Shown here one piece after another: positions 18,517 to 26,754 of a stretch of DNA of 64,000 bases. The stretch lies in NCBI GenBank assembly GCA_964465125.1, contig CAYXIO010000007.1, forward strand, positions 32,915 to 96,914, read 5' to 3'. The stretch's first letter is position 1. The number at the start of each line of letters is the position of its first letter. The DNA comes from CAYOHG01 sp964465125. Its GTDB lineage: Bacteria; Planctomycetota; Phycisphaerae; UBA1845; Fen-1342. A program made the translations under genes and the position numbers. Below the pieces are notes generated by a model, which was given only the letters and a program-made list of their open reading frames with translations, was not told the origin of the DNA and made no database searches.

Positions 18517-18548
18517 TGTTAGTATACAAACAAAACCCAAACTGTCAA
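18517..18548 (-). promoter_or_regulatory. recA promoter with palindromic operator candidate
   Basis: Read on the minus strand, TTGACA (18543-18548) and TATACT (18521-18526) are separated by 16 bp, an almost perfect sigma-70 promoter. A 16-bp near-palindrome at 18517-18532 (TGTTAGTA/TACAAACA, one mismatch between half-sites) covers the -10 box. This is where a LexA-type repressor would be expected to bind. The -35 overlaps the stop codon of the upstream nnrE gene, so recA has its own promoter. The identity of the repressor is inferred. Confidence 0.75.
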
Positions 18549-19261
18549 CCGCTCCGGGAGCAATCGCTCAGCCCGGGGATCAGATTCCTAGGCACGCCGA
18601 TGTCGGCCACGATGACTTCGCCCAGCACCGGCCGGGCGGCGGGTGCGTCAAACCCGATCTTCCGCGCCACGAACGTCACGGTCGCGTCGGCCCGCAGGCA
18701 TGGCTCGGAAACCGTGCCTTCGTCCGCGTCCAGTCCGGTCGGGATATCGACGGCGACCCGCCGGGCGCGCGGGCAATCATTCGCGATGCGCACCAGCTCC
18801 GCAATCGTGCCGCGCGGCGGGCCGCCGGCGCCGGTTCCCAGCAGAGCGTCGACGATGACGTCCGCCGAGGCGCAGACCGCACGGCATTGTGCCAGGCCGC
18901 GCTCGTCGCGTGCATCGATCAGCGGCGCCTCCAGGCGCTGGTAGATCGCGAGGTTGGTGGCGGCGTCGCCGCGGAACTTGTCGGGCGGGCCGGCCAGCAC
19001 GACGGTCACGGCGACGCCGGCGTTTCGAAGCTGCCGCGCGACGGCCAGCCCGTCGCCGCCATTGTTTCCCGGGCCGCACAGCGCAACGACCGCGGCGCGG
19101 GAGGGGTTGAAGAGCCGCCCGTAAATGAACTCGCTGACGGCGCGAGCGGCATTCTCCATGAGCACCAGGCCGGGGATGCCGACGTGCTCGATTGCGAGAA
19201 TGTCGAGCTCGCGGATCTGCTGGCAGGTCAGGGCCTCGCCGGGCTGGTAGCCAATTCCCAT
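18545..19261 (-). CDS. nnrE: NAD(P)H-hydrate epimerase (YjeF N-terminal domain only)
   Basis: The 238-residue protein shows the YjeF_N pattern: LTCQQIRELD...GIPGLVLMENAARAV, ALCGPGNNGGDGLAVARQL, VDALLGTGAGGPPRG and VAVDIPTGLDADEG. It interconverts the R and S forms of damaged, hydrated NAD(P)H so that a dehydratase can repair them. The C-terminal ADP/ATP-dependent dehydratase domain of the common fused form is absent, so that enzyme must be encoded elsewhere. AGGAGA precedes the start at 19261. Its stop overlaps the recA promoter. Confidence 0.92.
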   Translation of the reverse strand: MGIGYQPGEALTCQQIRELDILAIEHVGIPGLVLMENAARAVSEFIYGRLFNPSRAAVVALCGPGNNGGDGLAVARQLRNAGVAVTVVLAGPPDKFRGDAATNLAIYQRLEAPLIDARDERGLAQCRAVCASADVIVDALLGTGAGGPPRGTIAELVRIANDCPRARRVAVDIPTGLDADEGTVSEPCLRADATVTFVARKIGFDAPAARPVLGEVIVADIGVPRNLIPGLSDCSRSG

Positions 19262-19420
19262 AGAGCCTCTCCTGGCGGACAGCCCAAAGCCGCACCGCCG
19301 CCGAAGCCTGCATTCTATCGAAACTTCCGGCGGCGCGGACAGCGACTTGCGGCCTGCTGCAGAGTGCCGCGCGCCGGCCATTCCGTCGCCCGCGGGCGGG
19401 CCTGCATCTACAATCCGCCC

Positions 19421-20662
19421 ATGCCAATCACCGTCCAAGAGCACTACCTGCCCAACGGGCTGCGCGTCGTGGTCGAGTCCATGCCGCGCGTTCGCTCCGC
19501 CGCCATGGGGTTCCTGATCCGCACCGGCTCGCGCTGGGAAGCCGGCGCGGAGCACGGCGTCAGCCACTTTCTGGAGCACATGTGCTTCAAGGGCACCGAG
19601 CGGCGCACCTGCGAGCAGATCAACGTTCGCTTCGATGATCTCGGCAGCATCTACAACGCGTTCACCGGTAAGGAGCACACGTTCTACTACGGCTGGCTGC
19701 CGGCGGCGCGCGGCGCGGACCAGCTCGAGCTGCTGGCCGACATGATGCGGCCGACGCTGCCGCCCGAAGACTACGAGACCGAGCGCAAGGTGATCCTCGA
19801 AGAGATCGCCATGAACGCCGACAATTTCGGTCATCACGTCTGGAACTTCCTGCACGAGACGCTGTTCCCGGGCCACCCGCTGGCGCACGAGATCCTCGGC
19901 GAGAAGGACACGATCGCGGAGCTGCCGCGGCAGACGATGGTGGATTATCTCGCGGCGCGCTACGCGCCGAACAACGTCACACTGATCGCGACCGGACAGG
20001 TCGAGCCCGCGGCGGTGTTCGCAACGGCGGGCCAGTTGTGCGAGCGCTGGGTGCGTTCCCGCGGCGACGGTCGCCATCTCGCGCCTCCCCCGCCGCCGCC
20101 GCGGGGGGTGTTCAAGCTGCAACTGCCGCAGTTCAAGCAGCATTCACTGATCGCGGCGTACCGGTCGGTTCCCGTAGCCGATGCGCGGGCGGAATCGATC
20201 GAGGCGTTCACGTCGCTGTTCGGCGGATTCAACTCGCGCTGCTACTGGAACATCGTGCAGAAGGGCGTCTGCTCGCAGGCCGGCGCGATGTGGCTGGCGT
20301 ACCAGGATTGCGGCGTGATGGCGCTCTACGCCGACGGCGAGCCCGAGCGCTGCGAGGAAATTCTGGCGGCATTACGCGCGCAGGCTGAAGACGTCTGCCG
20401 GAACGGTTTCCGCGACCACGAGGTGCAGCGCGTCAAGAACCGTCGGCGGACGCAACTGGCGATCGAAGGTGAGAACCCGCGCACGCGGCTGATGCAGGTC
20501 GTCGATGATCTGGAAAGTCACGACCATGTGCGCAGCAGCGACGAACGGCTCGCGGCGGTTGAGGCGATCAGCGCGGCCTCGATCCAGGGCTACCTGCGCG
20601 AGTTCCCGATCGTCGGTGAGGGCGCTTTGCTGTCCTGCGGCCCGCGCGACTGGCCGGCGTAA
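19421..20662 (+). CDS. M16 family zinc metallopeptidase (processing-peptidase-like)
   Basis: The 413-residue protein has the inverted zinc motif HFLEH at residues 49-53 (His49, Glu52, His53) and the distal ligand region KVILEEIAMNAD near residues 123-133. A second, inactive M16 half follows. Family members degrade or process peptides. The size is that of the single-chain bacterial PqqL/YmxG type without a signal peptide, so it is probably cytoplasmic. There is no Shine-Dalgarno. A TACAAT hexamer at 19409-19414 lies 6 nt before the ATG, which suggests a leaderless or nearly leaderless mRNA. Confidence 0.9.
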   Translation: MPITVQEHYLPNGLRVVVESMPRVRSAAMGFLIRTGSRWEAGAEHGVSHFLEHMCFKGTERRTCEQINVRFDDLGSIYNAFTGKEHTFYYGWLPAARGADQLELLADMMRPTLPPEDYETERKVILEEIAMNADNFGHHVWNFLHETLFPGHPLAHEILGEKDTIAELPRQTMVDYLAARYAPNNVTLIATGQVEPAAVFATAGQLCERWVRSRGDGRHLAPPPPPPRGVFKLQLPQFKQHSLIAAYRSVPVADARAESIEAFTSLFGGFNSRCYWNIVQKGVCSQAGAMWLAYQDCGVMALYADGEPERCEEILAALRAQAEDVCRNGFRDHEVQRVKNRRRTQLAIEGENPRTRLMQVVDDLESHDHVRSSDERLAAVEAISAASIQGYLREFPIVGEGALLSCGPRDWPA

Positions 20663-20836
20663 GCTCCGCAAACTTCGCCTGTTGCGCAGCGCCGGGTCGG
20701 CGCGCGAGTCACGATTCTGCTGCAACTCTGGCCGGGCGCGTGTATTCTTACATAGGCGGGCGTTCGCCGCCGGCGGCGAGCCGGCGGGACGGCGCCCGGC
20801 CCGCAAGTTGGGAGTCAACCACACGGGGAGATGCGC

Positions 20837-21808
20837 ATGTTGCCTCGCGCGACGTTCTTCGCCGGGTTCGCCATGCTGGGATGGGTTGCGGCGCAGGCCT
20901 CCGGTCAGACTGCGGGGGTCAACGTTTCGACGACCCGATCCGAGGCCCAGCCGCTGGTTCGCGTCGTGCTGCCGCAGAGTGAGCCCGCGACCCCGTTCCC
21001 CGCCGACGCCGGGCTGATGGGGCCGCCCTACTGGCTCGCCCCGGATTACGTCGAATATCGCGACCCCTTCGCGGCGGCGGGATATCGCGCGATTCCGCCT
21101 TATGACGGGCCGCGCCTGAGGGACGGCTATGGCGGAGACGGCGCGCAGGCCTTTCGCTACGGATTGGAGGAGTGGAGCCACCGCTCGCGCTTCGACCCGT
21201 TCTACCGGGAGTCGTACCGATCGGCGATCCAGCGCCTGAGCCGCGAGGACATGACGCGGCGGGCGGAGCGCTTGCTGAGCCAGGCGGAGCGCGCCATGCT
21301 GGCCGGCCTGGACGCGCTCAAGCGCGGCGACGCCGAGCAGGCGGTGGTCGCCCTTACCATGGCCTCGCGGCTGAACGAGGCCGACCCAGCCTCGCGCATT
21401 CACCTGGCCCAGGCCCGTCTGGCGCTGGGGCACTACGATGCCGCGGCGGCGGCCCTGCGGCGCGGCCTCCAACTTCAACCCAAGCTGCTCTACACCGACC
21501 TGCACCTGGCCGACCAGTATCCCCAGCCGACGGATCTCGAACTCCACCGCGGACAATTGAAGGCCTGGCTATCCGAGAACCCCGCAGGCGCCGAGGTCTA
21601 TTTCCTGCTGGGCTACCTGGAGTTCCAGCGCGGCTCGTTCGATTCGGCGGCGCGCGTTCTCGCGCGCGTGCAGTCCGTACTGCCGCGCGACACGCTGACG
21701 CGCGATCTGCTGGAGATCACCGGGCCAGGCGGCGAGGCGGCGTCGGCTCGGCCGGCCGCCAGTACGGCGCGGCGCGCGCCGCGCCGCCGCCGAGCCGCGT
21801 GCCTTTGA
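20837..21808 (+). CDS. Secreted TPR-containing protein of unknown function
   Basis: The 323-residue product begins with a signal peptide (MLPRATFFAGFAMLGWVAAQASGQ). A Pro/Tyr-rich segment follows (PYWLAPDYVEYRDPF...), then at residues about 140-270 repeats of the tetratricopeptide type (ALKRGDAEQAVVALTMASRLNEADPASRIHLAQARLALGHYDAA and similar). The tail is Arg/Ala-rich. It is probably a periplasmic or outer-membrane scaffold. The second ATG (20837) is chosen because GGGGAG lies 6 nt upstream. The ATG at 20831 touches that motif. No partner is indicated by the neighbours. Confidence 0.75.
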   Translation: MLPRATFFAGFAMLGWVAAQASGQTAGVNVSTTRSEAQPLVRVVLPQSEPATPFPADAGLMGPPYWLAPDYVEYRDPFAAAGYRAIPPYDGPRLRDGYGGDGAQAFRYGLEEWSHRSRFDPFYRESYRSAIQRLSREDMTRRAERLLSQAERAMLAGLDALKRGDAEQAVVALTMASRLNEADPASRIHLAQARLALGHYDAAAAALRRGLQLQPKLLYTDLHLADQYPQPTDLELHRGQLKAWLSENPAGAEVYFLLGYLEFQRGSFDSAARVLARVQSVLPRDTLTRDLLEITGPGGEAASARPAASTARRAPRRRRAACL

Positions 21809-22320
21809 GCGATGGGTACGAAACCACCGATGGCACCACCAAGGGCATGCACACGCGCAGCGTGATCGGCGGCATCTGGATGCCGCTGCGGATGGACAAG
21901 CTGGGAGTTGGCTGGAAGCAGCGGATCCCGGCGTGCGGCTCAGCGAATCTCGATGCCGAGACAGCGGAGCGAAGGGTCGGCGGTTCCGCATGAACGACGC
22001 CGTTCGCATGGGCTTTCGGATACCCATCCTCTTTCAGGGACGCCTGTCAGGCGGTGTCGGCCCTTGTGCGGGACGCCGCGTTTGCGAACGGCTCTGCGGC
22101 CCGGCGCTGACCGGGCGCGGATTCTGCCGCCAGCGGGGGCTCCGTGCTCGCGCAGCACGTAGCCGGCTGCACAACCATCTACGAGAAAGTGGGTTAGGCG
22201 CCGCTCGGCTGTCGTGGCCCGTGCGTAACGGACTCGCACGCCGACGGCGCGGCGCGCAAGTCTTCGTCGGTTGCGAAGCAAGGCGAATCGTTGCGACAGA
22301 ATGCGACGAAATGCGACAAC
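21809..22320. other. Intergenic region without a supported gene
   Basis: Between the TPR gene and tRNA-Arg I see no gene that I can support. A plus-strand frame can be read from 21846 to 21993 (about 48 codons, beginning MHTRSVIGGIW) with GC-rich third positions at first. It lacks a Shine-Dalgarno and recognisable similarity and may be a decayed fragment. No strong terminator follows the TPR gene. Confidence 0.4.
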
Positions 22321-22393
22321 GCGCCCGGCAGGACTCGAACCTGCGACCCGCGGTTTAGAAGACCGCTGCTCTATCCATCTGAGCTACGGGCGC
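22321..22393 (-). tRNA. tRNA-Arg (anticodon UCU)
   Basis: On the minus strand a 73-nt cloverleaf can be folded. The acceptor stem is GCGCCCG/CGGGCGC, the D-stem GCTC/GAGC, the anticodon stem GCGGT/ACCGC with loop CTTCTAA (anticodon TCT, reading AGA), and the T-stem GCAGG/CCTGC with loop TTCGAGT. All stems pair perfectly. The 3' CCA is not encoded. Confidence 0.97.
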
Positions 22394-22861
22394 TCAGCGC
22401 GCGATCGCGGGCGGACGAGCACTGCCGCTGGCGTGAGCGAGGCGCTCGATCCGAGCGAAGCATACCTCGCCGCGGGCGGCGGTGTCTACCGACGTCGCGT
22501 TTGACGCGGCGGCTTCGTCATCCAGCGGTCGGTGCGAGCGCTGCGCGACAGCGCGGTCCACGCGGTTCCGCAGCGTTGGTACCAATGTCGCGGGCACGTT
22601 GCGGAGGCGGCCATTCCCCCCCGGCAGCTTTGGCCGGCCGCCGGCGCATCGAATGCCCGTGCAAGCATGGTGGCCTTCGAGCGTCGTGCCCCGCCGCCGC
22701 TGGCAGCCTTCGTGCGGGCCAGGCTCGAATTCGCGCCGCCGCGGACGGTTGTCATCGCCACGCTGAATTGGGAGTACGATTCCGAGTGGAGGCGGCGGGT
22801 GGCGCTGTGGCAGCCGGCATTCGGCACCCGGCATTCGTCGCCCGATCCACCTGTCATTCCT
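22394..22861. other. Intergenic region without a supported gene
   Basis: This 468-bp stretch upstream of the tRNA (in its reading direction) and beyond the stop of the zinc-ribbon gene holds only overlapping, Arg/Ala/Pro-rich frames on both strands, typical of random GC-rich DNA. No initiation signals, repeats or RNA folds stand out. Confidence 0.4.
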
Positions 22862-23662
22862 CTACCAGCTCTCCCTCCACACGTACCAGCCATCGCCGAT
22901 CGGAGTGTAGCCGTCCTCGCCACCCAGGTCTGGCGGCGGGGCAGCGGGGCTGAACGCGAAGCCGAAGCGATCAAGAAAGCCCGTGCCCCGAACAAGGAAA
23001 CGCATGCCGCGGGCGCTCGATGCCGGCGGAAATCGCTCGACCTGCTCAACCGGGTAGAGGCCAACCCAGGCATCCTCGGGAGGGGGCTGCGTGTCGGCCA
23101 GGATGCGCGCCGCGAATCGATCCAGCGCGGGGCGCGACAGAGCAAAGGCGGCCCGCCGCGGGAAGCCGCTCCGCGCCATCACAAACGCCAAGGCGATTAC
23201 CGCCGGCACGACCACCCAGCGCAGCCAAGGCGTCGGGCGCCGCAGGGGCGAGTCGCGGTAGAGGATCGAAAATGCCGTCGCGAGCCCGGCACGAACCAGC
23301 AGCGCCACCACGATCAGACACCAAGGAAAGTTGAGCAGCATGAGCAGACCAAAGAACGTGCCGGGCGGCGATAGCGCATAAGCGGTCAGCAGGAGAGCCA
23401 CCGCCGCACTTCCAATGAGCGGCCATCCCGGCGGGCGCATCCACCAGAGCGCGACTCGGCTCGGGGCGCGGACAAGCCGCATCGTCGCCGCGTCCGCCGG
23501 ATCGAACGAACGACCGCACTCGGGACAACGCGACGACGTGAGCTCGCGCAGCGCGTAGCCGCAGCCGAGGCAGCGTGCCTCGTCGGGAATCGGCGGCGGC
23601 TGTGCCGCGGACGCCTTGGCGCGTGGAGTTTGGGATTCGTCGAGAGTGCCGTGCGGCGACAT
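22862..23662 (-). CDS. Zinc-ribbon membrane protein, function unknown
   Basis: The 266-residue protein has an N-terminal zinc ribbon (CLGCGYALRELTSSRCPECG at residues about 32-51, a CxxC...CxxC pattern). About four membrane helices and a C-terminal extracytoplasmic part follow. Small proteins with the leader CLGCGYxLRGLxxxRCPECGxxF are very frequent in Planctomycetota. Their role is unknown. The start at 23662 has GGAG about 9 nt upstream. In-frame codons further upstream give low-complexity sequence and were not used. Confidence 0.7.
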   Translation of the reverse strand: MSPHGTLDESQTPRAKASAAQPPPIPDEARCLGCGYALRELTSSRCPECGRSFDPADAATMRLVRAPSRVALWWMRPPGWPLIGSAAVALLLTAYALSPPGTFFGLLMLLNFPWCLIVVALLVRAGLATAFSILYRDSPLRRPTPWLRWVVVPAVIALAFVMARSGFPRRAAFALSRPALDRFAARILADTQPPPEDAWVGLYPVEQVERFPPASSARGMRFLVRGTGFLDRFGFAFSPAAPPPDLGGEDGYTPIGDGWYVWRESW

Positions 23663-24011
23663 CGGAGGCTCCGCAAGCCAGTATATCGCAGCGGCCCCGC
23701 GCGAACGCCAGCCGCGCCGCGCGAACGCCGCTATCATGCCGCCGATCGGCCGATACCGCGTCGGAGCGAATGGGTACGCGACGGAGCTCGCCGTGCCGCG
23801 CGTTCGAAGATGGCGTAGCGTTGGCCCTCCGCGGGCGACGGGAGGTTGGCGCTGTGGCAGTGCGGCCGGCTGCATGCTCACGCGGAGTACCGCGAGAGCA
23901 TGCCACCTGGTTTGAGGCATGGTACCTAGCGCCAAAACCGCGAAACGGGTTAACGGCGTTGCATGGCACCTGGTCCGAGGTATGCCACTCAATCCAAGGC
24001 GGGAGCCGCAC
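23663..24011. repeat. Divergent intergenic region with a pair of similar palindromic motifs
   Basis: This 349-bp gap separates the zinc-ribbon gene (minus) from exoD (plus). It contains two related 25-26-bp elements, GCATGCCACCTGG... at 23898-23922 and GCATGGCACCTGG... at 23961-23986, 63 bp apart. They share GCATGsCACCTGGTyyGAGG and each ends with a CATGG/ATGCC-like inverted end. They could be regulatory sites or copies of a short interspersed repeat. No coding sequence is evident. Confidence 0.45.
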
Positions 24012-24671
24012 GTGAGAGTCAGCTTACCGCGCATCGAGCAGAAGATGTCGAGCACGCTGCGCGAGGTCGGCGCGACGCTGCCGGCGGAGAGCATTCGCAT
24101 CGGCGAATTGCTCGAGCGCGTCGGCGGGCAAGGCATGCTGCTGTTCTGCATGATCGCGACGGTGCCTTTTCTGCTGCCCGTATCGATTCCTGGCACCAGC
24201 GGACCGTTCGGGCTGATGATCCTGCTGGTCGGCGTCGGCGTGGCGCTGAATCGCGTGCCCTACCTGCCGCGCTGGCTGCTGGATCGCGCGTTGCCGAGCG
24301 AGCGCGTCGCGCGGGTGTTCACGTCGGGAGCGCGGCTGTTCGAGCGCATCGAGCGGCTGGTCCGCCCGCGGCTGCCGGTGCTCACGCAGACGGTCGGGCT
24401 GAGCCGACTGAACGGCTGCGCGCTGGCGCTGGCCGGGTTGCTGCTGACGGCGCCGCTGCCGATTCCGCTGACCAACACGGTGCCGGCGTGGGCGGCGCTG
24501 CTGCTGGCGCTGGGGATCGTCGAGCGCGACGGGCTGGCGTTGATCCTCGGTTACGTGCTGCTGCTGGTCACGCTGGCGTTCTTCGCGCTGATCGGCTACC
24601 TGGGCTTCGAGTTCTTCGAGCAGTTTCTACCGTGGTGGAACGGGCCTGCCGTCGCTAGCCAGCCGGGCTGA
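24012..24671 (+). CDS. exoD: ExoD family exopolysaccharide-synthesis protein
   Basis: The 219-residue protein has a soluble N-terminus (LREVGATLPAESIRIGELLERVGGQG) followed by four or so membrane helices. The pattern LLFCMIATVPFLLPVSIPGTSGPFGLMILLVGVGVALNR is characteristic of ExoD. The family is linked to exopolysaccharide production and alkaline tolerance in rhizobia, with the biochemistry unknown. The GTG at 24012 is chosen because GGGAG lies about 6 nt upstream. In-frame ATGs at 23982 and 23919 lack such a site. It stands apart from the polysaccharide block at 1-13983. Confidence 0.82.
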   Translation: MRVSLPRIEQKMSSTLREVGATLPAESIRIGELLERVGGQGMLLFCMIATVPFLLPVSIPGTSGPFGLMILLVGVGVALNRVPYLPRWLLDRALPSERVARVFTSGARLFERIERLVRPRLPVLTQTVGLSRLNGCALALAGLLLTAPLPIPLTNTVPAWAALLLALGIVERDGLALILGYVLLLVTLAFFALIGYLGFEFFEQFLPWWNGPAVASQPG

Positions 24672-24756
24672 GCGCCAAGCGCGACGCTTTGACCCTGCCC
24701 ACAGCGCTTTCGAGTACGATACACATCGGCTGGGTCAGACAAGCAAGGAATATGTC

Positions 24757-26658
24757 ATGGTATCCGCGTACGAAGCGGCGTACCGGCGGTCGTTGACACA
24801 GCCTGCGGAGTTCTGGGCTGAAGCCGCCGAGGCCGTGCACTGGCAGCGGCGCTGGTCGCGCGTTCTGGACGAATCCGCGGCGCCCTTGTATCGCTGGTTT
24901 CCCGACGCCGAGTTGAACACCTGCTACAACGCGCTGGACCGGCACGTCGCCGCCGGCCGCGTCGGGCAAGCGGCCCTGATCTACGACAGTCCCGTCACGC
25001 AGACCGTTCGGCAATACACCTACGGAGAGCTGTGCGAGCTGACGGCGAAATTCGCCGGCGTGCTCTACGAGCAAGGCGTGAGCAAGGGCGATCGCGTCGT
25101 GATCTACATGCCGATGGTGCCGGAAGCGGTCATCGCCATGCTGGCCTGTGCGCGGATCGGCGCGGTGCACTCGGTCGTGTTCGGCGGCTTTGCGCCGAAG
25201 GAGCTGGCGACGCGGATCAACGACGCGCAGCCGAAACTGATCGTATCGGCCTCGTGCGGGATCGAGGGCGCGCGTGTGATCGCGTACAAGCCGATGCTGG
25301 ATCAGGCGATCGAGTTGGCGACGCACCGGCCGGAGAAGTGCATCATTCTCCAGCGGCTGCAGGCGCGCGCGGAGCTTGTCGCGGGGCGCGACCTGGACTG
25401 GCAGGCGGAGATGGCGAAGGCGGCGCCGGCCGCGTGCGTCGCGGTCGCCGCGACGGATCCGCTCTATATTCTCTACACGTCGGGCACGACGGGTGTGCCG
25501 AAGGGTGTCGTGCGCGACAACGGCGGACACGCGGTCGCGCTGACCTGGTCGATGCGTCACATTTACAACGTAGCGCCCGGGGACGTGTTCTGGGCGGCGT
25601 CGGACATCGGCTGGGTGGTGGGGCATTCGTACATCGTGTACGCGCCGCTGCTGGCCGGCTGCACGACGGTGCTCTACGAGGGCAAGCCGGTCGGCACGCC
25701 CGACGCCGGCGCGTTCTGGCGAGTGATTTCGCAGCACCGGGTCAAGGCGCTGTTCACGGCGCCGACGGCATTCCGCGCGATCAAGCGCGAGGACCCGCGC
25801 GGGGAGCTGATCGGCAAGTACGACCTGAGCCGGTTTCAGGCGCTGTTCCTGGCGGGGGAACGCTGCGATCCGGACACGTTGCTGTGGGCGCAGGAGCGGC
25901 TGAAGGTCCCCGTGATCGATCATTGGTGGCAGACCGAGACGGGCTGGGCAATCGCGGGCAATTGCCTCGGACTGGAGGCGCTGCCGGTGAAGCCGGGTTC
26001 GCCGACGAAGGCGGTGCCGGGCTACGACGTTCAGATTGTGGACGAACTGGGCAAGCCGGTCGCGGCGGGGAAGACGGGCACGATCGTGGTGAAGCTGCCA
26101 CTACCGCCCGGATGTCTGCCGACGCTGTGGAAGAACGACAAGGGCTACATTCAGTCGTACCTGTCGACCTACCCGGGCTGCTACCTGACGGGCGATGCGG
26201 GCCATCAGGACGAGGACGGCTATCTCTTCGTCATGAGCCGCATCGACGACATCATCAACGTCGCGGGGCATCGGCTCTCGACGGGCGGCATGGAGGAGGT
26301 GCTCGCGGCGCACCCGGACGTTGCGGAGTGCTCGGTGATCGGGGTCGCGGACGCGCTGAAGGGCGAAGTGCCGGTCGGGCTGGTAGTGCTCAAGGCGGGC
26401 GTGTCGCGGGGGAGCGATGCGATCACGAAAGAGCTCGTGCAGATGATCCGCGACAAGATCGGCGCGGTGGCCTCGTTCAAGCAGGCGCTGGTGGTGCAGC
26501 GGTTGCCCAAGACGCGCTCGGGGAAGATCCTGCGCGGCACGATGAAACGCATCGCCGACGGGCAGGCATACAAGCCGCCGGCGACAATCGACGATCCCGC
26601 CATCCTGGGAGAGATCGAAACGGCGCTGCGCACAATCGGGCTGGCGAAGCCCGCGTAG
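24757..26658 (+). CDS. prpE: Propionyl-CoA synthetase (acyl-CoA synthetase, PrpE type)
   Basis: The 633-residue enzyme has the AMP-binding motif YTSGTTGVPKGVVRDNGGH, an acetyl-CoA synthetase N-terminal ACAS_N region (FWAEAAEAVHW...CYNALDRHV), HWWQTETGW, YLTGDAGHQDEDGY and the C-terminal catalytic Lys in KTRSGKILR. The CYNALDRH and LAGERCDPDT segments and the length match PrpE rather than Acs. It activates propionate or acetate to the CoA ester via an acyl-adenylate in the cytoplasm. AAGGA precedes the ATG. It is followed by a bidirectional terminator. Confidence 0.92.
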   Translation: MVSAYEAAYRRSLTQPAEFWAEAAEAVHWQRRWSRVLDESAAPLYRWFPDAELNTCYNALDRHVAAGRVGQAALIYDSPVTQTVRQYTYGELCELTAKFAGVLYEQGVSKGDRVVIYMPMVPEAVIAMLACARIGAVHSVVFGGFAPKELATRINDAQPKLIVSASCGIEGARVIAYKPMLDQAIELATHRPEKCIILQRLQARAELVAGRDLDWQAEMAKAAPAACVAVAATDPLYILYTSGTTGVPKGVVRDNGGHAVALTWSMRHIYNVAPGDVFWAASDIGWVVGHSYIVYAPLLAGCTTVLYEGKPVGTPDAGAFWRVISQHRVKALFTAPTAFRAIKREDPRGELIGKYDLSRFQALFLAGERCDPDTLLWAQERLKVPVIDHWWQTETGWAIAGNCLGLEALPVKPGSPTKAVPGYDVQIVDELGKPVAAGKTGTIVVKLPLPPGCLPTLWKNDKGYIQSYLSTYPGCYLTGDAGHQDEDGYLFVMSRIDDIINVAGHRLSTGGMEEVLAAHPDVAECSVIGVADALKGEVPVGLVVLKAGVSRGSDAITKELVQMIRDKIGAVASFKQALVVQRLPKTRSGKILRGTMKRIADGQAYKPPATIDDPAILGEIETALRTIGLAKPA

Positions 26659-26676
26659 CGGACTGGCCAGGCACAA

Positions 26677-26737
26677 GGCACGATCCGCCGGGCGCGCCGA
26701 ACGCGCATCCCGGCGGATTGTTGCTTTCGATCGTGCC
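26677..26737. terminator. Bidirectional terminator between convergent genes
   Basis: A perfect 10-bp inverted repeat, ATCCGCCGGG (26683-26692) and CCCGGCGGAT (26709-26718), is followed by TTGTTGCTTTC. It is nested inside a second inverted repeat, GGCACGATC (26677-26685) and GATCGTGCC (26729-26737). It lies between prpE (plus) and the subtilase gene (minus), so one structure can stop transcription from both sides. Confidence 0.75.
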
Positions 26738-26754
26738 GATCGTCGGTCTTCGAG

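Noticed and set aside
21846..21993. Small gene MHTRSVIGGIW... after the TPR gene
   Set aside because: No Shine-Dalgarno, no recognisable similarity, and it is the tail of an antisense-like frame running through the TPR gene.
24690..24730. prpE promoter TTGACC...TACGAT
   Set aside because: The spacer is about 20 bp, too long for a sigma-70 promoter, and no better pair was found.
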